Positions 1 through 5,656 of a stretch of 7,619 nt of DNA are shown here, in pieces. The DNA comes from Holophagaceae bacterium (lineage in GTDB: Bacteria > Acidobacteriota > Holophagae > Holophagales > Holophagaceae). The notes beneath the pieces were generated by a model. The model saw nothing but the letters and a program-made list of their open reading frames with translations, was not told the DNA's origin and made no database searches. The DNA lies in the NCBI GenBank assembly GCA_003538615.1, contig DPRT01000099.1, positions 7,561 through 15,179 on the forward strand, read 5' to 3'. Made by a program: the position numbers and the translations under genes. Position 1 is the first letter of the stretch. Every line of letters begins with the position of its first letter.

Positions 1-552
1 TATGCCCTGGACTACCCCGCTCCCGGATCGCCCATGCTGGCCGCCGAAGCCGCGGCCCTGCTCCGGACGGCAGGGCTGGAGGTGGAGTTGGATGCCCAGC
101 GACCCCTGGACCATGGCGCCTGGGTACCTTTGCGCTACCTGGCGCCAGCGGCTGCGATCCCCGTGGTGCAGCTTTCACTGCCCCGGCCCCGGACTCCGGA
201 GCTGCTCCTGGCCGCGGGCCGCGCCCTGGCGCCCCTGCGGCAATCCGGCGTCCTGATCCTGGGCAGCGGCGGCATCGTCCACAACCTCCGGCGCCTGGAC
301 TGGGAGGATGCCTCGGGCCCGCAGCCCTGGGCCCTGGCCTTCCAGGACTGGGTCCAGGAGCGCCTGGCGGCCTGGGACCTGGAGGGGCTGGCGGGTTGGA
401 GGCAGGCTCCCGGCGCGGCGGAATCGGTGCCCACGTCCGAGCATCTGGATCCCCTGTTTGTGGCCATGGGCGCGGCTGGGGGCCCGCCCGAGGCGGTCTT
501 CGAAGGCTGGCAGCTGGGCAGCCTCAGCCTGGCGAGCTACCGGTTCTCCTGA
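1..552 (+). CDS. DODA/YgiD-type class III extradiol ring-cleavage dioxygenase, C-terminal part (5' end outside window)
   Basis: The frame is open from base 1 and ends at TGA 550-552, leaving 183 residues of a family that is usually about 260-280, so roughly the first third is missing. The fragment opens with a DYPAPGSP segment typical of 4,5-DOPA dioxygenase-like LigB-superfamily proteins. Histidines sit at the expected conserved places: H38 in DHGAW, H94 in the GSGGIVHNL strand-loop, and H148 in SEHLDPLF. In the family, histidines of this kind bind the metal or act as catalytic base; the two N-terminal metal ligands would lie outside the window. Members open catechol rings using Fe(II) or Zn(II), and many bacterial ones have no known physiological substrate, so I give no substrate. 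No signal peptide can be judged. It converges on the efflux operon, with only three bases between the two stop codons. An ATG at 34 is internal. Confidence 0.85.
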   Translation, partial: YALDYPAPGSPMLAAEAAALLRTAGLEVELDAQRPLDHGAWVPLRYLAPAAAIPVVQLSLPRPRTPELLLAAGRALAPLRQSGVLILGSGGIVHNLRRLDWEDASGPQPWALAFQDWVQERLAAWDLEGLAGWRQAPGAAESVPTSEHLDPLFVAMGAAGGPPEAVFEGWQLGSLSLASYRFS

Positions 553-560
553 GCCTCAGG
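548..560. repeat. 13-bp perfect inverted repeat containing both convergent stop codons
   Basis: CCTGAG (548-553), a central C, then CTCAGG (555-560). The TGA of the dioxygenase (550-552) and the TGA of the permease on the opposite strand (558-556) both lie inside the arms. The stem is short, has no U-tract on either side and is unlikely to terminate transcription. The symmetry follows partly from two facing TGA codons. Confidence 0.6.
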
Positions 561-1683
561 CCTCCGCGCGCTTCATGCTGCGCAGTGCGATGGTCCAGAT
601 GAGGGCGGAGAGCCCCAGCAATTTGAGGACCTCGGGCCAGAAGGCCTCCAGCCCCACGCCGCGCAGCATGATGGCCCGGATGATGATGATGAAGTGGGTG
701 AGCGGCATGAGCTCGCCGAGCAGGTAGAAGGGCAGGGGCATGCCTTCGCGGGGGAAGATGTAGCCGCTGAGGAACACGAAGGGAAGGAAGGTGAGCATGC
801 TCATCTGGGCGCTCTGGCCCTGGCTCTGGGCCTTCGTCGAGATGGTGATGCCGATGCCCAGCATGGGGATGATGAAGAGGCCGGCCATCAGGTAGAGCAG
901 GATCACGGACCCCGCCACGGGCACCTTGAAGAAGAGGTTCGCCACCCCGAACAGCACGGTCATCTGGGCGTAGGCCATGGCCACCACCGGGAGCACCTTG
1001 CCCGCGAAGAGCTCGAAGGGCCGCACAGGCGTGACCATGATCTGGTCGAGGGTCCCCCGCTCCTTCTCCCGCACGATGGCATTGGCCGCGAACATGATGC
1101 AGGTCATGGAGAGGATCACGCCCACGAGGCCCGGCACGATGAAGGTGGGGCTGCGGAGGTCCGGGTTGTACCAGGGCCGGATCCGCACCTCCACGGGCAT
1201 GACGGGCTTGGCCGCTCCGCCGTAGCCCATGCGGTCATAGAGCAGCTGGGTGTTCCGCAGCTGGCCCACGCCCTGGGCGGTGGCCATGGCGTTGGAGGCC
1301 GTGGTGGGGCTGGAGCCGTCCACCAGGATCATCACCTGGCCGGTCTGGCCCGAGCGGATGCGGCGGGCGTAGTCCGGCGGGAACCACACGCCCACCTGGG
1401 CCTTCCCGCGGTCGATGGCGGCGCGGAGGTCCGCCTCGGAATCCACCCGCACCTTCACATCAAAGTACTGGCTGGCCACCAGGCCGTCCACGAAGCCGCG
1501 GCTCTCCTGGCTGTGCGACTCATCCAGCACCGCAGCGGGCATGTGCTTCACGTCGTAGTTGATGGCGTACCCGAAGATGACCAGCTGCATGAGCGGCATG
1601 CCCAGCGTGAAGGCCAGGGTCATCCGGTCCCGGCGGAGTTGCAGGAATTCCTTCCAGACCAGGGCTTTGATGCGGTTCCACAT
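556..1683 (-). CDS. ABC-2 type transporter permease (YbhS/YbhR/YhhJ-like)
   Basis: This is the membrane component of the efflux pump, 375 residues from ATG at 1683. Topology by eye: TM1 about 22-42, a large extracytoplasmic domain about 43-178, then TM2 181-203, TM3 228-250, TM4 257-281, TM5 293-309 and TM6 351-368. This is the normal plan of the ABC2_membrane_3 class. The cytoplasmic coupling element after TM2, REKERGTLDQIMVTP (205-219), is the family hallmark and contacts the ATPase. The start is chosen because an AGGAAA Shine-Dalgarno directly overlaps the TGA of the upstream ATPase gene; the in-frame extension to 1839 only overlaps that gene and does not look like permease sequence. The gap to the upstream gene is 10 bases. 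It is the last gene of the operon. E. coli-type systems have two such permeases; here only one follows, so it may act as a homodimer or with a partner encoded elsewhere. Confidence 0.93.
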   Translation of the reverse strand: MWNRIKALVWKEFLQLRRDRMTLAFTLGMPLMQLVIFGYAINYDVKHMPAAVLDESHSQESRGFVDGLVASQYFDVKVRVDSEADLRAAIDRGKAQVGVWFPPDYARRIRSGQTGQVMILVDGSSPTTASNAMATAQGVGQLRNTQLLYDRMGYGGAAKPVMPVEVRIRPWYNPDLRSPTFIVPGLVGVILSMTCIMFAANAIVREKERGTLDQIMVTPVRPFELFAGKVLPVVAMAYAQMTVLFGVANLFFKVPVAGSVILLYLMAGLFIIPMLGIGITISTKAQSQGQSAQMSMLTFLPFVFLSGYIFPREGMPLPFYLLGELMPLTHFIIIIRAIMLRGVGLEAFWPEVLKLLGLSALIWTIALRSMKRAEA

Positions 1684-1693
1684 GGTCGTTTCC

Positions 1694-2623
1694 TCAGGCG
1701 GTGCGGGAGCGTTGGACCAGCTCCACGAACAGATCTTCGAGAGAGGGGAGTTCGGACGGCAGGGCCTCGAAGGCATGGCCCGCCTGGCGCAGCGCCGCCA
1801 GGAGGGCGGCCGGATCCCCGCCCGCGGACAGGGAGACACGCACGCTGCGGCCCAGCAGCTCCGCGGAGAGGACGCCGGGAATCTCCCTGGCGGAGGCCTG
1901 GAGTTCCCGGAAGCGCTCGGCGCGCAGCTCGATCACCTGGCGCCCCAGGTCCTCCTTGAGCGTCCGGGGCCGGCCGTAGGCCATGAGCTTCCCGCCGAGG
2001 ATGAAGGCCAGCCGGTCGCACTGGTCGGCCTCGGCCAGGTTGTGGGTCGTCACGAGGATGCTCATGCCCTCGGCCACCAGCTCGTCCATGGCCTCCCAGA
2101 AGAGGCGCCGCCGCAGGGGATCCACGCCGCTGGTGGGCTCATCCAGGAAGAGGATCTCGGGCCGGTGCAGGGTGGCCGCCGCCAGGGCCACGCGCTGCCG
2201 CTCGCCGGTGGAGAGGGCGGACACCAGCAGGTCCCGCTGATCCCAGACCTGCATTTCGTGGAGGCGGAAGGCCACCTCGGACTGGAGGCCCTCGCCTTCG
2301 AGCCCGTAGAGCCCCCCGAAGAAACGCAGGTTCTCGGCCACGGTGAGGTCCGTGAGCAGGCTGGATTTCTGGCTCATGTAGCCCATGCGGGCCCGCAGGC
2401 GGTCCGCGTCCGTGAACAGATCGCGGCCCAGGGCCCGGGCCTCGCCCGCGCTGGGAGCCAGCACGCCGCAGAGCATGCGGATGGTGGTGCTCTTGCCGGC
2501 GCCGTTGGGGCCCAGGAAGCCGAAGATCTCTCCCGGCCGGATCTCGAAGCTGAGGTCCGATACGGCGGTGAAGTCCCCGAAGCGGCGGGTCAGGCCCCGG
2601 ACTTCCAGGATGGCTTCAGCCAT
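1694..2623 (-). CDS. ABC transporter ATP-binding protein 2 (equivalent of the C-terminal half of YbhF)
   Basis: This cytoplasmic ATPase powers the adjacent permease; it has 309 residues. Motifs are in order: Walker A GPNGAGKS (38-45), Q-loop Q85, signature LSTGE (137-141, a mild departure from LSGGQ), Walker B with catalytic glutamate ILFLDEP (E162), D-loop SGVDP, and switch histidine H194 in VTTHNLAEAD. A C-terminal extension of about 80 residues ends in PSLEDLFVELV, the usual tail of drug-type ABC-2 ATPases. The start at ATG 2623 is preferred because GGAGG lies five bases upstream; ATG 2650 has only a poorly spaced GGAGG. With this start the gene overlaps the end of the first ATPase gene by eight bases, implying translational coupling and balanced production of the two ATPases. 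A homodimer is possible, but the tandem arrangement favours a heterodimer with ATPase 1. Confidence 0.93.
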   Translation of the reverse strand: MAEAILEVRGLTRRFGDFTAVSDLSFEIRPGEIFGFLGPNGAGKSTTIRMLCGVLAPSAGEARALGRDLFTDADRLRARMGYMSQKSSLLTDLTVAENLRFFGGLYGLEGEGLQSEVAFRLHEMQVWDQRDLLVSALSTGERQRVALAAATLHRPEILFLDEPTSGVDPLRRRLFWEAMDELVAEGMSILVTTHNLAEADQCDRLAFILGGKLMAYGRPRTLKEDLGRQVIELRAERFRELQASAREIPGVLSAELLGRSVRVSLSAGGDPAALLAALRQAGHAFEALPSELPSLEDLFVELVQRSRTA

Positions 2624-3503
2624 GGCCGCCTCCGGCCTCGGCCAGGGCATGGAGAAACACGTCCTCCAGGCTCGGCTCGGAAAGACGGGCCTGCTCGATC
2701 CCCGGCAGCGACGCCAGGCGGGCCAGCAGCGGGGCCGGGTCCTGGGCGGGGAAGCGGGCGCGGATGATCTCGCCTTCCGCGAAGAGGTCCAGCGGCTCCA
2801 GGGCGGCGATGGCCTTATGGGCCTCGCGCCGGCGAGTGCTGACGAGGCGGACCACCAGGCCTGGCAGGCCCCGGCGGAACGAGGCCAGATCGCCCTCCTG
2901 GAGGACCCGCCCCTCGTGCATGAGGAGCATGCGGTGGGCGTACTCGGCCTCGTCCATATACGGGCTGGAGAAGAGGATGGCCACGCCGTCGTCGTGGACC
3001 CGGTGCAGCAGCGCCCAGAACTCGCGGCGGCTCACGGGATCCACGCCCGTGGTGGGTTCGTCCAGCAGCAGCAGCCGCGGCTCTGTGAGGAGGGCGGCGC
3101 AGAGGGAGAGCTTCTGCTTCATGCCCCCGGAAAGGGCGCCGGAGGGCCGGTCCCGGAAGGCCGCCAGGTCCACGGATTCCAGCAGGCGTTCAATGCGGGA
3201 TGCGGGATCGCGCAGATCGAAGAGCTGGGCCTGGAGGCTCATGTTCTCGGCCACGGTGAGCTCCGGGGCCAGGCTGAAGGTCTGGGGCACGTAGCTCACC
3301 TTTTCCCGGGCCAGGCGGCGGGCCAGGGTGCCGCCGGTGGGCGCCTGGAGGCCCATCAGCATGCGGAATGTGGTGGTCTTGCCGGCCCCATCGGGGCCCA
3401 CCAGGCCCACCAGCTCGCCTTCGGAGAGGCTGAGGTCCAGCCCCTTGACGGCCTCTTTGACACCGAAACGGCAGGTGAGCCCCCGGGCCTCGATCAGCGT
3501 CAT
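2616..3503 (-). CDS. ABC transporter ATP-binding protein 1 (equivalent of the N-terminal half of YbhF), switch histidine replaced
   Basis: First of two tandem nucleotide-binding domains, 295 residues. Walker A is GPDGAGKT (36-43), Q-loop Q74, signature LSGGM (124-128), Walker B LLLLDEP with E149, D-loop TGVDP (152-156). Where the switch histidine is expected (…S-T-H-Y-M-D-E) the protein reads SSPYMDEAE, so position 181 is proline. The stretch between Walker A and the Q-loop is about ten residues shorter than in ATPase 2. As I recall, the first domain of YbhF/RbbA-type double ATPases also departs at the switch position, so this is probably a feature of the family and not decay. The ATG at 3503 overlaps the adaptor's TGA in an ATGA junction, and no strong Shine-Dalgarno is seen, which points to translational coupling. 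The tail PSLEDVFLHAL matches that of ATPase 2. Confidence 0.92.
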   Translation of the reverse strand: MTLIEARGLTCRFGVKEAVKGLDLSLSEGELVGLVGPDGAGKTTTFRMLMGLQAPTGGTLARRLAREKVSYVPQTFSLAPELTVAENMSLQAQLFDLRDPASRIERLLESVDLAAFRDRPSGALSGGMKQKLSLCAALLTEPRLLLLDEPTTGVDPVSRREFWALLHRVHDDGVAILFSSPYMDEAEYAHRMLLMHEGRVLQEGDLASFRRGLPGLVVRLVSTRRREAHKAIAALEPLDLFAEGEIIRARFPAQDPAPLLARLASLPGIEQARLSEPSLEDVFLHALAEAGGGHG

Positions 3504-4450
3504 CGGGGACCCGCGCCCAGGCGCACATCCACCGCCACGCCGGGGACCAGGCCCAGGTCCCAGCCGTTCTTCAGGGTCACGCGGGCCGGGTAGACCAGGT
3601 TCACGCGCTCCTCGCGGCTTTCGACCATCTTGGGGGTGAACTCGGCCTCGCTGCCCACCTCGTCCAGGGTCGCGTCCAGCAGGCGCTTGTCCGGCGTCAG
3701 CACCGTGACCGGGGAGCCGATCCGGGCCTGTCCCTGGATGGGCTGGGGGAGGTAGATGCGCACCCAGAGCTGGTCCAGGCGGGCCAGGGTGAGCACGGGC
3801 TGGCCCGCGCCGATGACGCTGCCGGGCTCCCGCAGCCGGTGGGTGACGATGCCGTCGAAGGGGGCGCGGATCTCCGTGAAGCCCGCCTGGGCCCGGCTCT
3901 GCTGAAGCACGGCCCGGGCCTTCCGGGCCTCGGCGGAACCCGCCTGGCGCTGTTCGATGCGGGCCCCGGCCTTCAATTCGGCGAGGACCTTCCCCTGGAG
4001 GTTCAGGGCGGCGGCCGCGCGGTCCCGCTCGGCGGTGGCGCGATCCAGGTCCGCCTGGGACAGCACCCGCTCCCCGGAGAGCTTCGTGGTCCGCCGGAGG
4101 TTCTCCTCGGCGAGCTTCACGGCGGCCTCGGCGTCCCGCACCCGGGCCTCGCCCTGGGCGATCTGCTCGGCGCGGGCGCCGCGGTCCAGTTCCAGCCGTC
4201 TGGCGTCGGCACTGTCGAATCCGGCCTCGTCGCGGAGGACGGCCGCTTCCAGTTCCTCCGCCGCCACGCGGGCGAGCAGGTCGCCGGCCTTCACGCGCTG
4301 GCCCTCGCGGACGTTCAATTCCACCAGCCGCCCGCCGGCGCGGGGCCCCAGATCCGTGAGGTAGGCCTCCACGCGGCCATTCAGCAGGGGACGGCTGTCG
4401 CGGTGGCAGGCGACCAGGAGCAGGGGAAGCAGCAGCAGGGCCTTGCGCAT
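3500..4450 (-). CDS. HlyD-family periplasmic adaptor (membrane fusion) lipoprotein, YbhG-like
   Basis: Adaptor that would link the inner-membrane ABC pump to an outer-membrane channel; 316 residues. The N-terminus is MRK, a hydrophobic run and the lipobox LVAC, so lipidation at C15 is likely, as in AcrA-type adaptors. The first lipoyl half, with GGRLVELNVREGQRVKAGD, spans about residues 38-57. A long Ala/Arg/Glu-rich alpha-hairpin coiled coil occupies about 65-190, and the second lipoyl half follows with RAPFDGIVTHRL. The beta-barrel region includes FTPKMVESREERVNLVYP, typical of YbhG-like proteins. ATG 4450 is chosen because GAGG lies six bases upstream; the in-frame GTG at 4462 has no ribosome site and would place the lipobox further in. 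It begins 16 bases after the regulator stop and overlaps ATPase 1 by four bases. The outer-membrane partner is not in the window. Confidence 0.93.
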   Translation of the reverse strand: MRKALLLLPLLLVACHRDSRPLLNGRVEAYLTDLGPRAGGRLVELNVREGQRVKAGDLLARVAAEELEAAVLRDEAGFDSADARRLELDRGARAEQIAQGEARVRDAEAAVKLAEENLRRTTKLSGERVLSQADLDRATAERDRAAAALNLQGKVLAELKAGARIEQRQAGSAEARKARAVLQQSRAQAGFTEIRAPFDGIVTHRLREPGSVIGAGQPVLTLARLDQLWVRIYLPQPIQGQARIGSPVTVLTPDKRLLDATLDEVGSEAEFTPKMVESREERVNLVYPARVTLKNGWDLGLVPGVAVDVRLGAGPR

Positions 4451-4466
4451 GGGAATCCTCACAGAG

Positions 4467-5147
4467 CTAGTCGTGGATGGCGGGAAGGGGGGGCAGGGGG
4501 GCAGTGGGGTCCGCGGCGATGCCGCGCCAGAAGAGCTGGAGCCAGGCCCGCTCGCCCTCGGCCACCGCCTGCTCCGGCGGCAGGCCCAGAATCCGGGGTG
4601 CGATCACGGGCAAGACGTCGAGGATCTCCAGCTGCAGCTTCAGCAGGAAGAAGGTGGAGAGCAGGGTGTGGAGGTCCTTCCGCACCTCTCCGCGCGCGAT
4701 GCCCTGTTCGAGCAGGGCCCGGACCTGGGTGGCTGCGCCGATCACGCGGCTTTGGATCAGCTCCTGGATCCCTTCGGCCCCCCGGACGATCTCGCCGCGG
4801 ATGAGGCCCCGGAGACCCGGATCACCCCCCAGGTGGCGATGGTAGAGACCCAGCACATCCCAGAGCCGGAGGGCCGTGTGGCGTTCATCGGCGGGATCCG
4901 CCAGGCGCCGCAGATCCTCCACGAGGGGCGGGAAGCGCTTGGCCAGCAGGGCCGTGAACATGGCCTCCTTGCTGTCGAAGTGGTAGTAGATCAGGGCCGG
5001 ATCACAGCCGGCCTGCCGGGCGATGGCGCGCAAGCTGGCGGCGCGGAGGCCCTCCCGCCCGAAGACCTCCTGGGCAGCATCCAGGAGCTGGTCTGCATCC
5101 ATCCGGGTGGGCTTGGGGCCGCGGGGCGGGCGGGCTGGAGAGGGCAT
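4467..5147 (-). CDS. TetR/AcrR-family transcriptional regulator of the efflux operon
   Basis: Probable ligand-responsive repressor, 226 residues. After a basic, proline-rich leader, the TetR_N helix-turn-helix domain covers about residues 17-63: LLDAAQEVFGREGL, then SLRAIARQAGCDPALIYYHF and the closing DSKEAMF. The remaining helices form the ligand-binding and dimerisation region, which resembles no specific subfamily I can name with confidence. ATG 5147 has GGAG four bases upstream and sits just downstream of a perfect inverted repeat. ATG 5102 has no ribosome site and would remove the basic leader. Starts at 5177 and 5201 would lie in the promoter/operator. The gene heads the efflux operon, as the CecR/YbiH regulator does for ybhGFSR in E. 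coli, so it most likely represses itself and the pump together. The 3' end has G7 and G6 runs (on the plus strand) encoding a Pro/Leu tail. Confidence 0.92.
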   Translation of the reverse strand: MPSPARPPRGPKPTRMDADQLLDAAQEVFGREGLRAASLRAIARQAGCDPALIYYHFDSKEAMFTALLAKRFPPLVEDLRRLADPADERHTALRLWDVLGLYHRHLGGDPGLRGLIRGEIVRGAEGIQELIQSRVIGAATQVRALLEQGIARGEVRKDLHTLLSTFFLLKLQLEILDVLPVIAPRILGLPPEQAVAEGERAWLQLFWRGIAADPTAPLPPLPAIHD

Positions 5148-5154
5148 GGGGCTC
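5148..5154 (-). promoter_or_regulatory. Ribosome binding site deciding the TetR start
   Basis: On the minus strand GGAG is followed by CCCC and then ATG 5147. The four-base spacing is slightly short but it is the only purine-rich site near any of the four in-frame ATGs. Confidence 0.55.
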
Positions 5155-5156
5155 CA

Positions 5157-5174
5157 ATTCAACGAATGTTGAAT
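5157..5174. promoter_or_regulatory. Probable TetR-family operator: perfect 7-4-7 inverted repeat
   Basis: ATTCAAC (5157-5163), spacer GAAT, GTTGAAT (5168-5174). The arms match exactly. The 18-bp size, AT-rich character in a very GC-rich window, and position between the -10 element and the start codon of a tetR gene are all typical of a TetR-dimer operator. Binding here would block transcription initiation of the whole regulator-pump operon. Assignment to the adjacent regulator is inference. Confidence 0.8.
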
Positions 5175-5201
5175 CATGCTGCCCCGACCGGAACTTGGCA
5201 A
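5173..5201 (-). promoter_or_regulatory. Sigma70-like promoter of the efflux operon
   Basis: On the minus strand TTGCCA (5201-5196, five of six matches to TTGACA), a 17-base spacer, then CATGAT (5178-5173, four of six matches to TATAAT). The -10 hexamer overlaps the operator repeat by two bases, and the predicted transcription start falls inside the repeat, which fits simple repression. Confidence 0.6.
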
Positions 5202-5240
5202 GGCTTATTTCATCGCACGTGGAATTATGGCGTGACCGCG

Positions 5241-5267
5241 AAAAAGCCCCCGGGGAGGGGGCTTTTT
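5241..5267 (-). terminator. Intrinsic terminator of the omega gene, symmetrical
   Basis: AAAAAGCCCCC (5241-5251), a five-base loop, and GGGGGCTTTTT (5257-5267): an 11-bp perfect stem flanked by A5 and T5, so it could work in both directions. It lies 16 bases after the omega stop codon and upstream of the efflux operon promoter, so it ends omega transcription and keeps it out of the TetR operon. Confidence 0.9.
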
Positions 5268-5283
5268 CAAAGAGCTCTGGCGG

Positions 5284-5568
5284 TTATTCGCCGGAAATGG
5301 GCACCACCGTGGTGTCCTCGATGGTGAGGATCTCGGCCTCTTCGAAGGCGATGCGGTTCTCCTCGACTTCGGCCACGGCCACCTGGCCCCAGAAGGAGGC
5401 GAGCTTGGGGGCATCCTGGGCCTGGCCGTGCTTGTTCACGGGCACGACCACCTCGACCTTGGGGAAGGCGCCGCGCTGGAGCTGCTCGCAGCGCTTACCG
5501 GCCACGACGACGAAGCGGTACTTGTTGGCGATTTCATCAGGGACGCGAACGATGGTGCGCTGGGTCAT
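5284..5568 (-). CDS. rpoZ: DNA-directed RNA polymerase omega subunit
   Basis: Small protein of 94 residues, within the usual 70-110 range. The core RVPDEIANKYRFVVVAGKRC followed by EQLQRGAFPKV (about residues 8-37) matches the conserved omega pattern of Asn-(Arg/Lys)-aromatic, hydrophobic run, Ala-x-(Lys/Arg)-Arg-x-x-Gln-Leu and Gly-Ala. The C-terminal half VAVAEVEENRI fits the second conserved helix, and the acidic tail is variable in the family. Omega helps fold and hold the beta-prime subunit. The neighbour supports the call: rpoZ commonly lies beside coaBC (gmk-rpoZ-coaBC), although here it is divergent from coaBC and not co-directional. ATG 5568 has GGAG six bases upstream; in-frame ATG 5592 lies inside the predicted -10 element. 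The sequence is divergent enough that the call is good but not certain. Confidence 0.8.
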   Translation of the reverse strand: MTQRTIVRVPDEIANKYRFVVVAGKRCEQLQRGAFPKVEVVVPVNKHGQAQDAPKLASFWGQVAVAEVEENRIAFEEAEILTIEDTTVVPISGE

Positions 5569-5587
5569 GGGCCACTCCGAACCAGGA

Positions 5588-5616
5588 AGCATAGCACCTG
5601 GTGAAGCTTTGATCAA
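5588..5616 (-). promoter_or_regulatory. Sigma70-like promoter of the omega gene
   Basis: On the minus strand TTGATC (5616-5611), a 17-base spacer, and TATGCT (5593-5588). Each hexamer matches the consensus at four of six positions. It lies 20 bases upstream of the start codon in the 88-base gap shared with coaBC. I see no equally good promoter for coaBC on the other strand. Confidence 0.45.
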
Positions 5617-5656
5617 TGCGCCTGGAGTAGCATGGAGGGTTCCTGGAGCGCATCCG

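Noticed and set aside
664..694. Short GAT trinucleotide repeat
   Set aside because: It encodes an Ile run inside a membrane-associated segment of the permease; four units are unremarkable.
694..1959. 421-residue plus-strand ORF antisense to the permease and second ATPase
   Set aside because: It is a Gly/His/Glu-rich translation with no family resemblance, produced by GC codon bias opposite well-recognised genes. The other long plus-strand frames at 1559-2767, 2385-3593 and 3839-4804 are rejected for the same reason.
4487..4501. G7 and G6 homopolymer runs at the 3' end of the regulator gene as a phase-variation switch
   Set aside because: They encode the last few residues after all functional regions, the runs are short, and such tracts are expected by chance in DNA this rich in G and C.
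5148..5201. Upstream ATG starts for the TetR regulator at 5177 and 5201
   Set aside because: These fall inside the predicted promoter and operator, and the added residues do not resemble TetR sequence.
5195..5656. Long N-terminal extension of coaBC in the same frame
   Set aside because: The extension runs antisense through the omega gene and terminator. CoaBC homology begins at MQIILGITGG, and ATG 5657 has its own GGAG.
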